Notes under the pieces: generated by a model | Databases searched by the model: none | Seen by the model: the letters and a program-made list of their open reading frames with translations, nothing else | Told to the model about the DNA's origin: nothing | Part shown: piece by piece, positions 20,758 to 32,735 of the stretch | Numbering within the stretch: the stretch's first letter is position 1 | How the letters are laid out: each line of letters opens with the position of its first letter | Made by a program: the position numbers and the translations under genes | From: Tuctoria greenei | Lineage: Eukaryota; Streptophyta; Magnoliopsida; Poales; Poaceae | DNA: 64,000 nt | Assembly (NCBI GenBank): GCA_036927565.1 | Contig: JAYESD010000005.1 | Location: 155,560,470-155,624,469 of the forward strand | Reading direction: 5' to 3'

Positions 20758-20930
20758 CAGACAGACCAGGGAGCTCCCACGGGTCGTAGCGGTAGAGATC
20801 GACGAAGGTGATGAACTCGACGTTGAAGCGCTTGCCCTCCACCTTCCGCCGGAGGTATAACTCGATGAGCTCCTCCTTGGTCGGGTGGAAATGGAACCCC
20901 GACATCACCAAGTCGTCCTCGTGCGAGTCG
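20758..20930 (-). pseudogene. Captured NAC transcription factor fragment (NAC subdomains A-B, first exon)
   Basis: The minus strand encodes DDLVMSGFHFHPTKEELIEL, then YLRRKVEGKRFNVEFITF, then VDLYRYDPWELP, the start of a plant NAC DNA-binding domain. The sequence resembles the NAC035/LOV1-type subgroup in the RRKVEGKRFNVE stretch, from memory of the family. The match stops after WELPG at about 20765, where the DNA reads CTG|GTCTGT, a position where NAC genes often have intron 1. The piece therefore looks copied from genomic DNA rather than from mRNA. It lacks subdomains C-E and the activation region. It lies antisense to tnp2. Changes at conserved positions (LPGFRFHP to MSGFHFHP) suggest decay. 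Confidence 0.83.
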
Positions 20931-21648
20931 CCGCCCTCTCCACCCTTGCCTCCTCCTCCAGCTCCGGATGCTACCGCCGCCGCCATTGCAGATGCGGCGC
21001 CATGATGGCCGTTCTCGTGCCTGCCTGCCGTTCTCGTGCATGCCTTTCTGGGAAGCAATGAACACATTTCTGCCATCCTGCAAGACGATGAACACGTTGC
21101 TGCTGCATTCACCTGTGCACCTCATCCAGCCCCGCCGCATGCGTGTCGAGCGCGGTGGCTCGGACGTCACGTCATTGTGCAGCCGCAGCTTGCCGCCACT
21201 GTAGTATCGTGATTGCTGCTTGCTCCCCTGCTCATTGAGCTTTGGTTCCTGGCTCCCCATTGCTGCTTCCTCCTCAGCCATCCTTTGGTGCTCACAGCCT
21301 AAGCATCAATCTGTACATGCTGCTCCACCCTGACATTGAGCTGGGCAATTCCAAAGTGAAATGAGGGACAAAAGAGAGATGGTGCGAGGTGTGTAGTTCG
21401 TCAAGTTCTTTGGTCGCTATTGCACGAATAGGATGACGGTGAAATACACCATGATCAGCACTGTTCTCGACACCTGTCTTGGAGTGTGTCCGCTTCCGTT
21501 TCCCTCTCGGCGGCGTTGAACCCTGAGCCGCCACAGTCTTCTTGCCCCTACCACCACGGCGTGGACCATGCCGGGTCTGGACGGGCATTATATTCAGTTC
21601 TTTGAGTGTTCTAGCTATTTTTATCAAATTGGTCTTGACATAATGCAT
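20931..21648 (-). other. Captured or unknown sequence upstream of the NAC fragment
   Basis: Two open stretches are seen on the minus strand. One at 21281-21000 begins MAEEEAAMGSQEPKLNEQGS and includes QSRYYSGGKLRLHNDV. The other at 21648-21292 begins MHYVKTNLIKIARTLKELNI and is Arg/Lys-rich in the middle. I recognise neither. They could be further host fragments joined to the NAC exon, as in Pack-type elements, or chance frames. Confidence 0.35.
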
Positions 21649-22410
21649 TTTCTTTACATTGCCCAGGTCCCCTCCCCACCGTGCACACTCAGATCCACTT
21701 CACTTCTCAGGTATGGCACCATCATTCTTCTCATATTGTATATGACAGAGTACAATGCTTTTAGCTGTATATGACGACTTGTTGCTTTTATAGTAGCTGC
21801 TCTGATATGTATAATGTTCCAACTGTTTTTTATCAAACTTTTAATGATGTAACACATTTTCTTTAGATTTGCATCACCATGTTACTAGTTCAGCCTATGT
21901 CAAGTGTGTGATCTAGATGTTGCTACATGATTATGTTTTTTTAGGTTTAGATAATTTTTTGTCATGCTTTGGTAAATATGTTTATTATGTAGTTTACTAG
22001 AATTAATAATTTTTTTCTCTTCTTCTTTTGATTGCGTGAGTGTTTAGAATTAATAATTTTTTTCTATTTTGTTTAGTGTATGTTTGGACTTTAGTGCATT
22101 CATATAATGTTTTTGAGTGACTACTTAATATATATAAATAAAGGGGTTTTGGGCCGGCTCGGACCAACCCGAAAGGGCACGACACGCAATAAGTGTGATC
22201 GTGCCATGTAGACTATAGTAGTCAAGGCGACATGGAAGCGAACGGGTTGGTAAGGACGTCAATGACCCGCGATTGCGTGGACGGTGGAAATGGATGTGGA
22301 ATTGTCATCTAAGACCAACTTTCCTCTCACTCTTTCTCTAGTTCTTTCCTCTTTCTTAAATGACCTCAAAATGAAAATGAGCAACGTAACCTATAGCAAT
22401 TTATTACCCG
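21649..22410. other. Non-coding upstream region of CACTA-F tnp2
   Basis: AT-rich with T runs (ATAATTTTTTTCT twice, near 22003 and 22050), then mixed sequence. Nothing coding is supported. It is probably intron or promoter-distal leader of the transposase gene. Confidence 0.4.
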
Positions 22411-22421
22411 TTTCAGATTGG

Positions 22422-22454
22422 CACGTCTCACATGCCATTGGCATGTGAGATGTG
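22422..22454. repeat. Palindrome with 16-bp arms
   Basis: CACGTCTCACATGCCA and TGGCATGTGAGATGTG flank a single T; the arms pair with one mismatch, and the inner 11 bp are perfect. Confidence 0.85.
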
Positions 22455-22516
22455 CAGGTTCGGAATTGTCCCTTTTTGGACAACCTCCAAGTGACTGAGG
22501 GGGCGTGACTTGTGAC

Positions 22517-22652
22517 GAGATGCGGGTCCGGATTTGGACGAGATTTCGGTGGCGTAACCCTGTTGTTCTCTGCTGCACCATTTTTGGGCGTACAGTGGAG
22601 AACAACGGGGTTATGCTTCTGAAATTTCGTTCGAATCCGGATCACGCATCTC
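22517..22652. repeat. Long imperfect inverted repeat (about 54-bp arms)
   Basis: The left arm 22517-22570 (GAGATGCGGGTCCGGATT...GTTGTTCTC) pairs with the right arm 22598-22652 (GAGAACAACGGGG...CACGCATCTC) at roughly 80 percent around a 27-base loop. It lies about 130 bp upstream of the tnp2 ATG. It might be a remnant MITE or a regulatory hairpin. Confidence 0.8.
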
Positions 22653-24273
22653 ATCATGAGCACGCTCCGCTCGGTCACTCTTGGGTGGGTTTAGGATCTA
22701 TCTTCCTAGGTTGTAGGGCCGTGACATAACACAACAATACATTAACGACAATTTCTTTTGTGTTAAACTGCAGAGCCAAACATGGGTGAAGACCGCAGTT
22801 GGATGTATACTGGCTGGAAGAGCAGAACTGGTGGTCACTCGGATGAGTGGTTTATCAAGTTAGATCAATTTTTGGATCGAGCATTTTCGTTGTAGACGGA
22901 AGATATGGTGCGGTGCCCATGTACAAAATGTCGGAACACCAGGTTTTTGAGAAGATTGGAGCTTTTGTTTCACTTATGTCGAAACAGTTTCACTCCACAT
23001 TATGAAGTGTGGACCTTTCACGGCAAGACTAATTCTCGAGTCATAGCCGAAGTGGATGAGGATGATGATATAACAGAGGTTGATAGGATGGATGAGATGC
23101 TAGAAGCTCTAGAAGCGGAGGATCCTCCTACAAATGAGGCAGAGAAGTTCTTCGAGGAGCTGAAGAAATCACAAGAGCCGTTGCATGAACACACGGTTGT
23201 GACCGTACTTGCTTTCTTGACCAGATTTATGGCAATTAAGTCCAAGTACTTTTTTTCCATGAACTGCTACAATGATCTCATGAAATTGATCTGCGATATC
23301 CTTCCACAACCTCACAATGCGTCGGCCAATATGTATCATTCAAAGATAAAGATATCTGGTCTCGGTATGAAGTATGAGAAAATCGATGTGTGCCCAGACA
23401 ACTGCATGCTATTCTGGAAAGAGCACACCAATGAGAAGATGTGCTTGAAATGTGGTAAATCGAGGTATGTCGAAGTTGTTAATGACGATGGCGATAATGT
23501 GATGACAGATGTCGCACATAAGCAGCTTCGTTACTTGCCCGTGACACCTCGGTTGAAGCGGATGTTTCTTTCAAAAAGAACTGCAAGACACATGAGATGG
23601 CACAAAGAAGGTAAACGTGAGAACAAAGAATTCTTGACGCATCCTTCCGACGGTGATGCATGGAAGGTGCTAGACCGTTTCAATCCAGACTTTTCTCATG
23701 ATGCAAGGAATGTTCGCATCGGATTAGCGACAGACGGATTCTCACCGTTCAGTACGAACGCCACGCCATACTCATGTTGGCCCGTCTTTGTCATTTCGTA
23801 CAACCTACCACCTGCTTTTTGTACGAAGAAAAAGTTCATGTTTCTCAGCCTCATTGTACCTGGACCTGATCATCCCGGGTCACGTCTCAACGTGATGTTA
23901 AAATTGCTGATCGAAGAATTGAAAGTCTTGTGGACAGGAGTCAAAGCGTACGACAGTTACAAGAAGCAGAAATTCAACCTTCGAGCTGCTTATTTGTGGT
24001 CCGTCCATGATTTGCTGGCATACGACATGTTTTCCGGATGGAGCACTCACGGTCGTCTAACGTGTCCGATATGTGCTTCAGACACGGATTGCTTTCGACT
24101 AACTCATGGAGGCAAAATATCTTACTTCGATTGTCACAGACGTTGGCTGCCCTCGAATCATATATTTAGGCAGCAGAGGCATGTCTTTCGAAAGAACACT
24201 GTTGTCACTAAAGGACCACCAAAGCGTCTCAACGGGTTAGAAATTTCTGATATGTTGGATAAGCTGGTGCCTA

Positions 24274-26116
24274 TGTAGGATCGAAGAGCACGTGAAAAGC
24301 TACCAAAGGGGGGGGGTGAATGGTAGATTTAAAAATCTTACGCAGCGGAAACAATAAAACCCCAAACCCTTTCGGCAGAAAAATGATCTATTAAAGAAAT
24401 CGTGTATGAGACTAATCTAAACGTGTTTCACCGTGACAAAAGTGATAGATATCAGAGAGAATCAAGTCACGAAGACAACACAAAAAGAATACTCAAATCC
24501 GTCGAGAAAAACTCAAGTTATGATCGAAAGATCAGACTATGGTCAATCTGACCTACCCGAGAAAAACAGTTTCTAGAATGCTGCAAAGAAACTCGTGTAG
24601 CTCAGAAACCACAAATCCAATGACCGTGAAATTTTGACGATGATAGACAATCAAGTTGTGAAGACAACCCAGAAAGAATCACGTCAATTGGATCTGTAAA
24701 ACTCGAGTTATGATAAAACCACTGACAAAAGGTAGTGCTGTCCAGAAACTCGACGAGTAAAACTTGTCTGGAACATGTCGGACGAACAAGGCACAAAATT
24801 TCCTTCAAACTACGAATTTTATTCAATATAACACAAGAGGAACAGCTCCAAAGTCGTCTCTAATGAGCTTTGGCCTTCCCTCGCTTATATAACCAGCCCT
24901 TAGGCCATCCCAATCTCAACTAGGACTCCAATCCTAATGCGATCACAATCGGAACTTTCCATAACTGCTTAGGACTCTTCTATACGCAGATAGAAGCAAT
25001 CTTAAGACTTCCAAACACCATAGGAACGTATCCCACGTTCCTAAACAACCTAAATTCGTGACCCACATGAAATCCTAACATAACCAACTCGATATTTCCA
25101 TACCGAGCCATAACCGACTCAGCTAGCAGCCTAAGTCTTCAACTGATATGATCCGATCCTTCCGATCAGATCTTCTTTCCATAATCCATCTCTAGAAGCA
25201 TATTTCCACATCATGCACCTCATGCATACGTGCGAACACCTTCCTTCGACCTTCATATGCATCGCCCTTGATTCAATCATCCTGCGCGACCTGCTGACCC
25301 GCTCAACCACAGTTCCTCCCGAACTTGGTTGTTGGAACCTCATCTCCTCCTGAGACTAGTCCAATGGATCCCGTCACCAGCCATGACTTGAACTCAAGCA
25401 ACACCTGCACATGAATAAACAACCAATCCATACGAGCCCAAGTCCTCGACTTGACTCAAGTTAGTTCCGAACACAACACCTTACGTGAGAACCTCACATA
25501 AGCATGTTGCAAAACCACAGTAACACAATATCATCCATATCAACCAAAACGCACCAAAAACATAGCAAATGAATACTAAGCAATCTTTCCAACAATGCAA
25601 AGCAAATACGAAACATTGCAAATGAAAAGCAGAAGCACTTAGGTCAAGTTCCGGACCTTGCCAGAGCAACCCGGAGCTTGAGCTGGAGCTAACAAAAGCT
25701 AGTAGAACCTAGTGCCGGAGCTTACCAAAACTAGTAGATCCTAGCACCGGAGCTTACTAAAAACTAGTCAAAACTAGTCAACCCAAAACCGGAGCTAGAC
25801 AAAGTACGTCGGAGCTTAGCAAAAGCATGCCGGAGCTATCAAGTATATACCGGAGCTATCAAAGACATGCCGGAGCTAAAGATAAAGCTCACCGGAGCTA
25901 ACCAAAGCTAGTCGGACCTTACCAAGAAGCCGGACCAAGCATCTAACGTAGCCAGAGCTACCCAAAACAAGTCGGACCTATGGTCGGACCTTGCTATAGC
26001 TCGAAGCTAGAGTCGGACCTTGATAAAAAGGTGTTTTGGTGATATTAAAAACTTTTATCATCAAAGCCAAGTGTATTCACTACAAGCCAATGTATTCAGC
26101 ACACATAGGTCTTACA
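24274..26116 (-). repeat. 3' LTR of Sirevirus C
   Basis: 1.84 kb; the plus strand begins TGTAGGATCGAAGAGCACG and ends GGTCTTACA. The part at 25670-26020 holds more than ten copies of CCGGAGCT or GTCGGACCT separated by 10-25 bp, a repeat pattern also present in the other LTR. Confidence 0.95.
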
Positions 26117-27111
26117 ATCTCCCCCTTGATGAATGCATTGGCAACACCATTTAAAATCCGAACATTGGCTTATTCACATAAAGGTTTTGAAAACAATTTC
26201 TCCCCCTTTGTAAATCAAAAGTAAAAAGAGAAGAAAATGAAAATATCTCCCCCTTTATTATCTCTCCTTATGCCCATATTCTCTTTCTCTTCATGCTTAT
26301 CTCTCCCCCTTTGACAATGTATTTAGCAAGTCATGAGCATATAAACAAATTTTCTCTCCAACTTTAGTTGTTATGAGCATATTATAACATATACATATAA
26401 ACAAAGCTCATCCAAATTATACTATCAAGTACCTTACATTATCATATCAATGAAATACATAAGGTAGTGTAAGCGATGCTAGAGATCAAATGTAATTTTT
26501 CAATTTAAGCAAGTCATGATCTCACAAACTTAACTATTTCAAAACCTGAAAGCATGACACTAGTTGCTGCATTTTATCATTTTTCAAAGCATAAATTTAG
26601 ACCATATGATATTTGCAAGAGATTATATGCGCATCTGCCTTATTCTAACCAACCAAGCCAAGCCTATGTCATTTGACAATCAGAAGCTTAAGGACATGGT
26701 TTTAGTCATACACAATTTCTTCCAAGTTCATATCTAAGTGCAATGACAAGCCATCTCAAAAGAAGAAGTGCGATGCATGCATATTCTCTTGATCTTTTCT
26801 CAATTTATATTTGTTCATAAAAACTCAACATGTGAGTTGATTACTTGATTAATTCTTAATGATTAAAAGCATTTGTGAGCATGCAACAAGTTCAAAACAG
26901 CAAGAAAGTTCGACCATGACCAGATTTAGTGTAAGTAATTATTCCAATTACTAAACATGGCAAAAACTACAAAATGTATAACATGAGTAATGTAGTAAGA
27001 ACTTTAAGCATGTAAAAGGAATCACAAAGTCATATATGTATGAAATACTATGCTCATATTATTTTAATTTCAGATTCACACATAGACTTCCCAAGTTTCA
27101 AAAACTCCCCC
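26117..27111 (-). promoter_or_regulatory. PPT and pol-LTR interval with multiple polypurine tracts
   Basis: Reading the minus strand, ATCAAGGGGGAGAT at 26130-26117 abuts the LTR and is the likely functional PPT. Further GGGGGAGA-like tracts occur near 26200-26209, 26246-26256, 26301-26312 and 27104-27113. Multiple PPT copies in this interval are a described hallmark of Sireviruses. The remaining 900 bp is AT-rich and has no gene. Confidence 0.8.
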
Positions 27112-30100
27112 TCAATTTAAGCCATGAGGATGCATAACCCCTATTTCACTACGAATGTAACAAAAACGAGTGAAATCCAAAGGTTTTGTAAAAATGTCAG
27201 CCAATTGATGTTCGGTATCTACATGGTGAAGCACAATGTTTCCTTTTTCAACGTTATCTCGGAGAAAGTGATACCTAATATCAATGTGCTTAGTTCTAGA
27301 ATGTTGCACGGGGTTTTTGGCAATGCAAATGGCACTAGTGTTATCACAGAACAGTGGAACACTATCTAGATCAACCCCATAGTCCTTAAGTGTTTGAACA
27401 ATCCAAAGAATTTGTGAGCAAGCACTAGCAGCAGCTATATATTTAGATTCAACTGTGGATTGTGCAACTGAATTTTGTTTTCTAGAGGACCAAGTAACAA
27501 GAGAATTACCAAGAAAATGACAAGCACCGGATGTACTTTTCCTATCAATCCTATAACCCCCAAAATCAGCATCCGAAAAAGCTTTCAAAGTAACGGTTGA
27601 GGAAGAAGGAAGAAAAATGCCAAATTCTTAAGTTCCATGTAAGTACCTGAGAATCCTTTTGACGGCTTGACGATGTGAAACATGTGGGGAAGCTTGAAAC
27701 CGTGCACAAAGACATACGCTGAATTGTATGTCCGGTCTTGATGCCGTGAGGTACAAAAGTGATCCGATCATGCTTCTATATTCTTTTTGATCCACGGATT
27801 CACCATCTTCATCAAGTTCAAGTGTTGTTGCTGTTCCCATTGGTGTCCGAAGAGGCTTGCTTTTGTCCATGTTGAGGCGCCTTAGGAGGTCTTTGGTATA
27901 CTTCGTTTGATGCACAAAGGTACCCTCCTTGGTTTGCTTGCTTTGCAGCCCCAAAAAGTAAGTGAGTTCACCCATCATACTCATTTCAAATTCGGAACTC
28001 ATCATTGCTGAAAACTTGGACACAGGATCATGAGAAGCACAACCAAAGATAATATCATCCACATACGCTTGAACGGATAATGAGTCATTGCCATGTTTAA
28101 GCACAAAAAGAGTTCTATCAATCTTGCCCATGGTAAACCCATTTTGAAGTAAGAATGTTTTTAACCTATCATACCATGCTCTAGGGGCTTGTTTGAGACC
28201 GTATAAGGCTTTGGACAGTTTGTAAACATGATTAGGAAAATCTAGATTTTCAAAACCTGGTGGTTGTTTGACATAAACCTCCTCATCTATGTAGACATTA
28301 AGAAAAACACTTTTAACATCCAGTTGATATAGCTTAAAAACTTTAGATGCTGCAAAAGCTAACAAAATTCTTATGGCTTCTAATCTAGCGACAGGAGCAA
28401 AAGTTTCATCAAAATCTAGACCTTCAACTTGAGTGAAACCTTGAGCAACCAACCTAGCCTTATTCCTAACCACAACCCCATCCTCACTTTGTTTATTTTT
28501 AAATACCCATTTAGTTCCAATTAAAGTGTGACCTTGAGGTGGAGGTACAAGTTTCCAAACATTATTTCTTTCAAAATTTTCTAACTCTTCTTGCATGGCA
28601 ATAACCAAGATTCATTAGTGAGTGCGTGTGATATATCTTTCGGTTCAAAAGAAGCAACAAAAGCAGAATGAGCATGAGAGTTTGGATCGCAAAACCTGGA
28701 CCGTGTGACTCGTTCGTGCAAGCTTCCAATAATCTGTTGTGGGGGATGATCTTTGTAAAAACATAGGGGAACAGATGTCTCACAAGCTTCTTCTTCATTA
28801 GGTTCATCGTAGATTGATGAGCTTGTGACTTGTGGATGATCAGGACCAACATAGGTGATAGCCGGAGCTTGTTCAATGTCCGAAGCTGGACACGTGTCAA
28901 CTTCAGAACTACCAGGCAGTATCACCGGCTCTTCTTCATCTTCAAAAATACCCTCCCCCTGAGGATACGGATCTGGTCCTGCAACACCGGAGCTAGTACC
29001 TGGGCTAGCTTCATCAAAAGACACTTCACAAGTCTCCACAATTTTGTTAGTGTCAAGTAAAAGCACACGGTAGCCTCTAGTATGAGATGGATAACCAAGA
29101 AACATGCCATCAATGGATCGAGGTTCAAACTTATCAAGATTACCATGTTTCTTAACAAAGCATTTGCAACCAAATACCCGAAAGTGTGTAACACTAGGCC
29201 TATGTCCAAACCGAAGCTCATATGGTGTTTTACCTAGCTTAGCACGCAAGAAAACACGATTTGAGACATAACAAGCGGTTGCTAACGCATCAGCCCAAAA
29301 TTTCCTAGGAATTTGATATTCATCAAGCATAGTCCTAGCCATCTCAACTAAGGTTCTGTTCTTTCTTTCTACAACACCGTTTTGTTGAGGTACATATGGT
29401 GAAGAGAATTGATGATCTATTCTATTTTCAGCACAAAAGTGATCAAAAGATTGATTTTTAAATTTAGTTCCATTATCACTTCTAATTGCTTTTAATGATC
29501 CTGGGTGATCAATTGATAATCTAAGAAATAAAGTTCTAAAGTGACTAAAAACTTCATTCTTAGACGCCATAAAGTAAATCCAAGAGTATCTAGAATAATC
29601 ATCAATGATAACAAGAACATACCATTTACCTCCAAAGGATTGAACACGTGAAGGTCCTACGGTGTCAAGATGCAAAAGTTGACATGGTTCAGTTGTCATG
29701 ATCATTGTGAGAGGAGTATGTGAACCTGCAACCATCTTAGCATGTCTACAAGAAGAGCACACAATTTCTTTGTCCCCTTTAAGCTTAGGCAGCCCACGTA
29801 TGCGATCAAGAGCACTAACATGCGTTAGGTGATCAAAGCCTACGTGACCATGTCTACGATGCCAAAAATATAAGTCCTTTGAATCATTAGCAACTAGACA
29901 CCTATGCTTAGAGGAAGACATATCAAAATCAGCTATAAAAACTCTTCCAAACCAAGACATGTTAAAAATAAGCTCACTGTTTGAACCTACAACTTTGCAG
30001 CAGTTTTTATTGAAAATAATTTCTAGATTTTCATCTAGCAATTGTGAAACAGAAAGCAAGTTGTATTTCAAATTTTTGACAAGTGTCACATTTTTCAAAG

Positions 30101-30275
30101 TGTAGTGATCATTTACTTTAACCGAACCCTTAGCAATTAAAGGAGTTGAAGAATTATCGGCAAAAGTAACATTCTCTACACGTGACACAAAAGAGAGGGA
30201 GGAGAACCAATCTTTGTTACCGGTCATGTGGCGTGAGCAACCTGAATCCACAATCCAAATATTCTCCTTCCTCAA
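27112..30275 (-). pseudogene. Sirevirus C pol: protease, integrase, RT, RNase H
   Basis: The frame from 30275 has WIVDSGCSRHM (aspartic protease DSG). The GAG-pre-integrase zinc finger follows (HRRHGHVGFDHL...CSSC). The integrase core has Asp in LHLDTVGPS, Asp in IRSDNGTKF and Glu in QQNGVVERKNRTL. RT begins near 28600 (NVWKLVPPPQG) and carries the YVDDIIFG box. RNase H has FSDADFGGYRIDRKSTSG and a later VESKYIAAASA. A one-base frameshift lies near 28590 between the integrase and RT frames, and a TAA near 27628 separates RT from RNase H. Otherwise all catalytic residues are in place. In life it would act in cytoplasmic virus-like particles and then the nucleus. Confidence 0.93.
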
Positions 30276-30284
30276 ACGTGTAAC

Positions 30285-32673
30285 CTACATAGAAGCACAA
30301 TACCTCGATGACTCAATACTGGGGTTAGTCAAAAGGCATTTAGGTATCCAGTACTGAGTCACACAACGTGCAGTAGGAAAAACACGCGAAAGCTGAGATA
30401 AAACAACAGGTTTATGAGTCGAAGTTTGAGGTTTTCTATTCTTAACTCTTTTAGCACAAGAACCAGTAGCTCCGGAGGTAAAAGCAGCAGTTCCAAAAGA
30501 CAAGGCTGAAGCTCCAGAAATAAAAGCTGAAGTTCCAAAGTAAACAACAGAAGGTCCGGGAGCTCTCGGAGCTATCGGAACTATCGGAGCTGCTTTTGCG
30601 GATTTCTTACCAGAAGGTCCGGAAGCTACCTTTTCAAATTTCTGACTCACTAAAGCAGGTTGTGTTTTTCTAATTGCATGAAAGTTATAAGATCTAGTAA
30701 TTTTTCTTTCCTTTTTCTGTTGTTTAGCTAGTCTATAACAAAAATCTATGACATGACCATCTCTACCACAGAAGGTACAATGAAATTTAACTTTGTGTTC
30801 ATGTCTAGATGAGCAAGCAATATTTTTATTTGAAACTGAATGAGGCAACACTCCTGCAGATTTGAAAACCACTCCTTTTTGTTTAGGAACTGTTTGAATC
30901 AAACCACTTCCTAATGAATTTACAATTTTAGGTGGATGTGCCTTAGCATGAGCATGAGAATCAAAACCCAAACCAGTTTTATTATTGCAAGACTTGGAAG
31001 AATTCAGCAGCAAGTTTAGGTTCTTATTCCCATTACAAAATCGATCTAATGTCCCCTATGCATGTCATCAAGTTTATTGGACAGATCAAGGCAATTTTCA
31101 CATGAAGTTTTTCCTTTTAATTTGCAATTGGAACAAAATTTAACTTCATGAGAACGTAAAGCATTGTTCAATATAGAAATTTCATTCATAGCATCCTGTA
31201 GTTTCTTATCAAGATCATCACAAGTAGAACAATGCAAGTCAATTGTAGAACAGCTAGCATCTTTCAAGTTTTTATCATTAAGTGCAGCAAGCTCTTTGTT
31301 CTTTTTAATTTCTTCATCAAGTCTATCTAGAGTGGAGGAGTGTGCACTTCTTAATGTGGACAATTGTTCATAGATTAAGTCACATGAGGGACATGCATCA
31401 TCACTAGGAATCAAAGTTTTTAAATGGTTAATTTCAGATTCTAGTGATTCAATTTTAGCAGCATTATCCCTAAGCTTTTTGTCCTTTTTCTTGACAATAA
31501 TAGTTGCACGAGAAATAGCATCACACATTTCATTGCAGGTAGAACATACCTCATCGTCTTCACTGCTGTGTTCTGCATCCTCCTGACTTGATCTTGATCT
31601 TGTTTTGCCCGCCATGAAGCATAAGTTGGCCAGATCGTCATCATCTTCATCATTTTCAAAGTCTACATCACTTGAACTAAGTTCTTGAAGTGCGGTGATG
31701 AAGCTGTTAATCATCTTGTGTCCTATGGTACCCTTCTTCTTCTTGTTGGAGTTTCCAGAGGAGGTCCGGACCTTGCTTTGTTTTTCTTCCCGGGTGGTCG
31801 GACCTGAAAGGTTAGGGCATTCTGTACGAAAGTGTCCTATTTTACCACATTCAAAACAGCGTTGAGGTCCGAAGCTTCCTCTCCTTCTAGTTCTCACATT
31901 TTGCAATGCTTTTGAGAATCTAGTAGAGATGAGTGCCAACTCCTCTTCTGGAAATTCTTCGATCTGTTCCAGGGTTAGCGAGGAAACAAAGCAAGAGTAT
32001 TGCAAGATGATGATTGGCTGGAGCTAGACATATCACGTTGTGAGACAAATGCAATAGACTTGTTTGGGTTCTTACGTGCTAGGATGTCAATTTCATGTGT
32101 TTTTAGTTTAGAATAGAGTACATCTAATGTAAGAGAACTCATGACAGTTGATTCACGTATAGACGTTACTTTCATCTCCCAAATTGACATGTCTAATGCA
32201 CTAAGGAGTTGTCTAGCATTTTCAGCATCTAAAAAATTAACATTCACACTACGCAAGTTGCTGAGAATTTTATTGAAATGAGCAAAGAGGTCATCGATAG
32301 ACTCACCAGGTTGCATCTCAAAACGCATATATTCCTTTTTGAATATATCTTGTTTTACCTCTTTGATTGTGTTTGAGCCTTCATGGTAATCACAGAGAGC
32401 GCTCCAAACATCGTATGCTGATCGAAGGTGTGCGACACGATCAAAGTCGCTTTGAGTGAGTCCTTGGATGATCAAGTTTCGTGCTTTGTTGTTGTTGTCG
32501 ATGTCCCGGAGATTCATAGCCGTAAATTGATCGTTAGGCGGGACTTCATAAGGTTTGTACACCTTTTCCCATATTGCGAAGCCTTGCGCCTGGATGAAGG
32601 TCTCCATGCGTGCCTTCCAAACCTGAAAATCAATACCAGCAAACACACAAGGTTTGGCGGAGTACTTCTCCAT
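30285..32673 (-). pseudogene. Sirevirus C gag (long, zinc-knuckle, coiled-coil)
   Basis: The start is the ATG at 32673 (MEKYSAKPCVFAGIDFQVW), 48 nt after the PBS. An N-terminal retrotransposon-gag-like domain runs to about 32000. A frameshift near 31990 leads to a frame with the zinc knuckle CFECGKIGHFRTEC and a long Glu/Asp/Lys-rich coiled-coil part containing several CSTC or CPSC pairs. A second frameshift near 31050 leads to 31013-30285 with another knuckle-like motif, CTFCGRDGHVIDFC, and an Ala/Gly/Ser-rich stretch. A stop at 30284 separates it from pol. The long C-terminal gag extension is typical of Sireviruses. Confidence 0.88.
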
Positions 32674-32720
32674 GATGATTAGTCAAAAACACGTGCAAAT
32701 CACAAAGATTAGAGCACCGT

Positions 32721-32733
32721 GGCTCTGATACCA
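32721..32733 (-). promoter_or_regulatory. PBS of Sirevirus C (initiator tRNA-Met type)
   Basis: The minus strand reads TGGTATCAGAGCC two bases from the 5' LTR end at 32736. Confidence 0.93.
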
Positions 32734-32735
32734 AT

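Noticed and set aside
20747..21281. A functional NAC gene
   Set aside because: Only the first part of the NAC domain is present, with substitutions at conserved positions and no downstream exons; it is a captured fragment.
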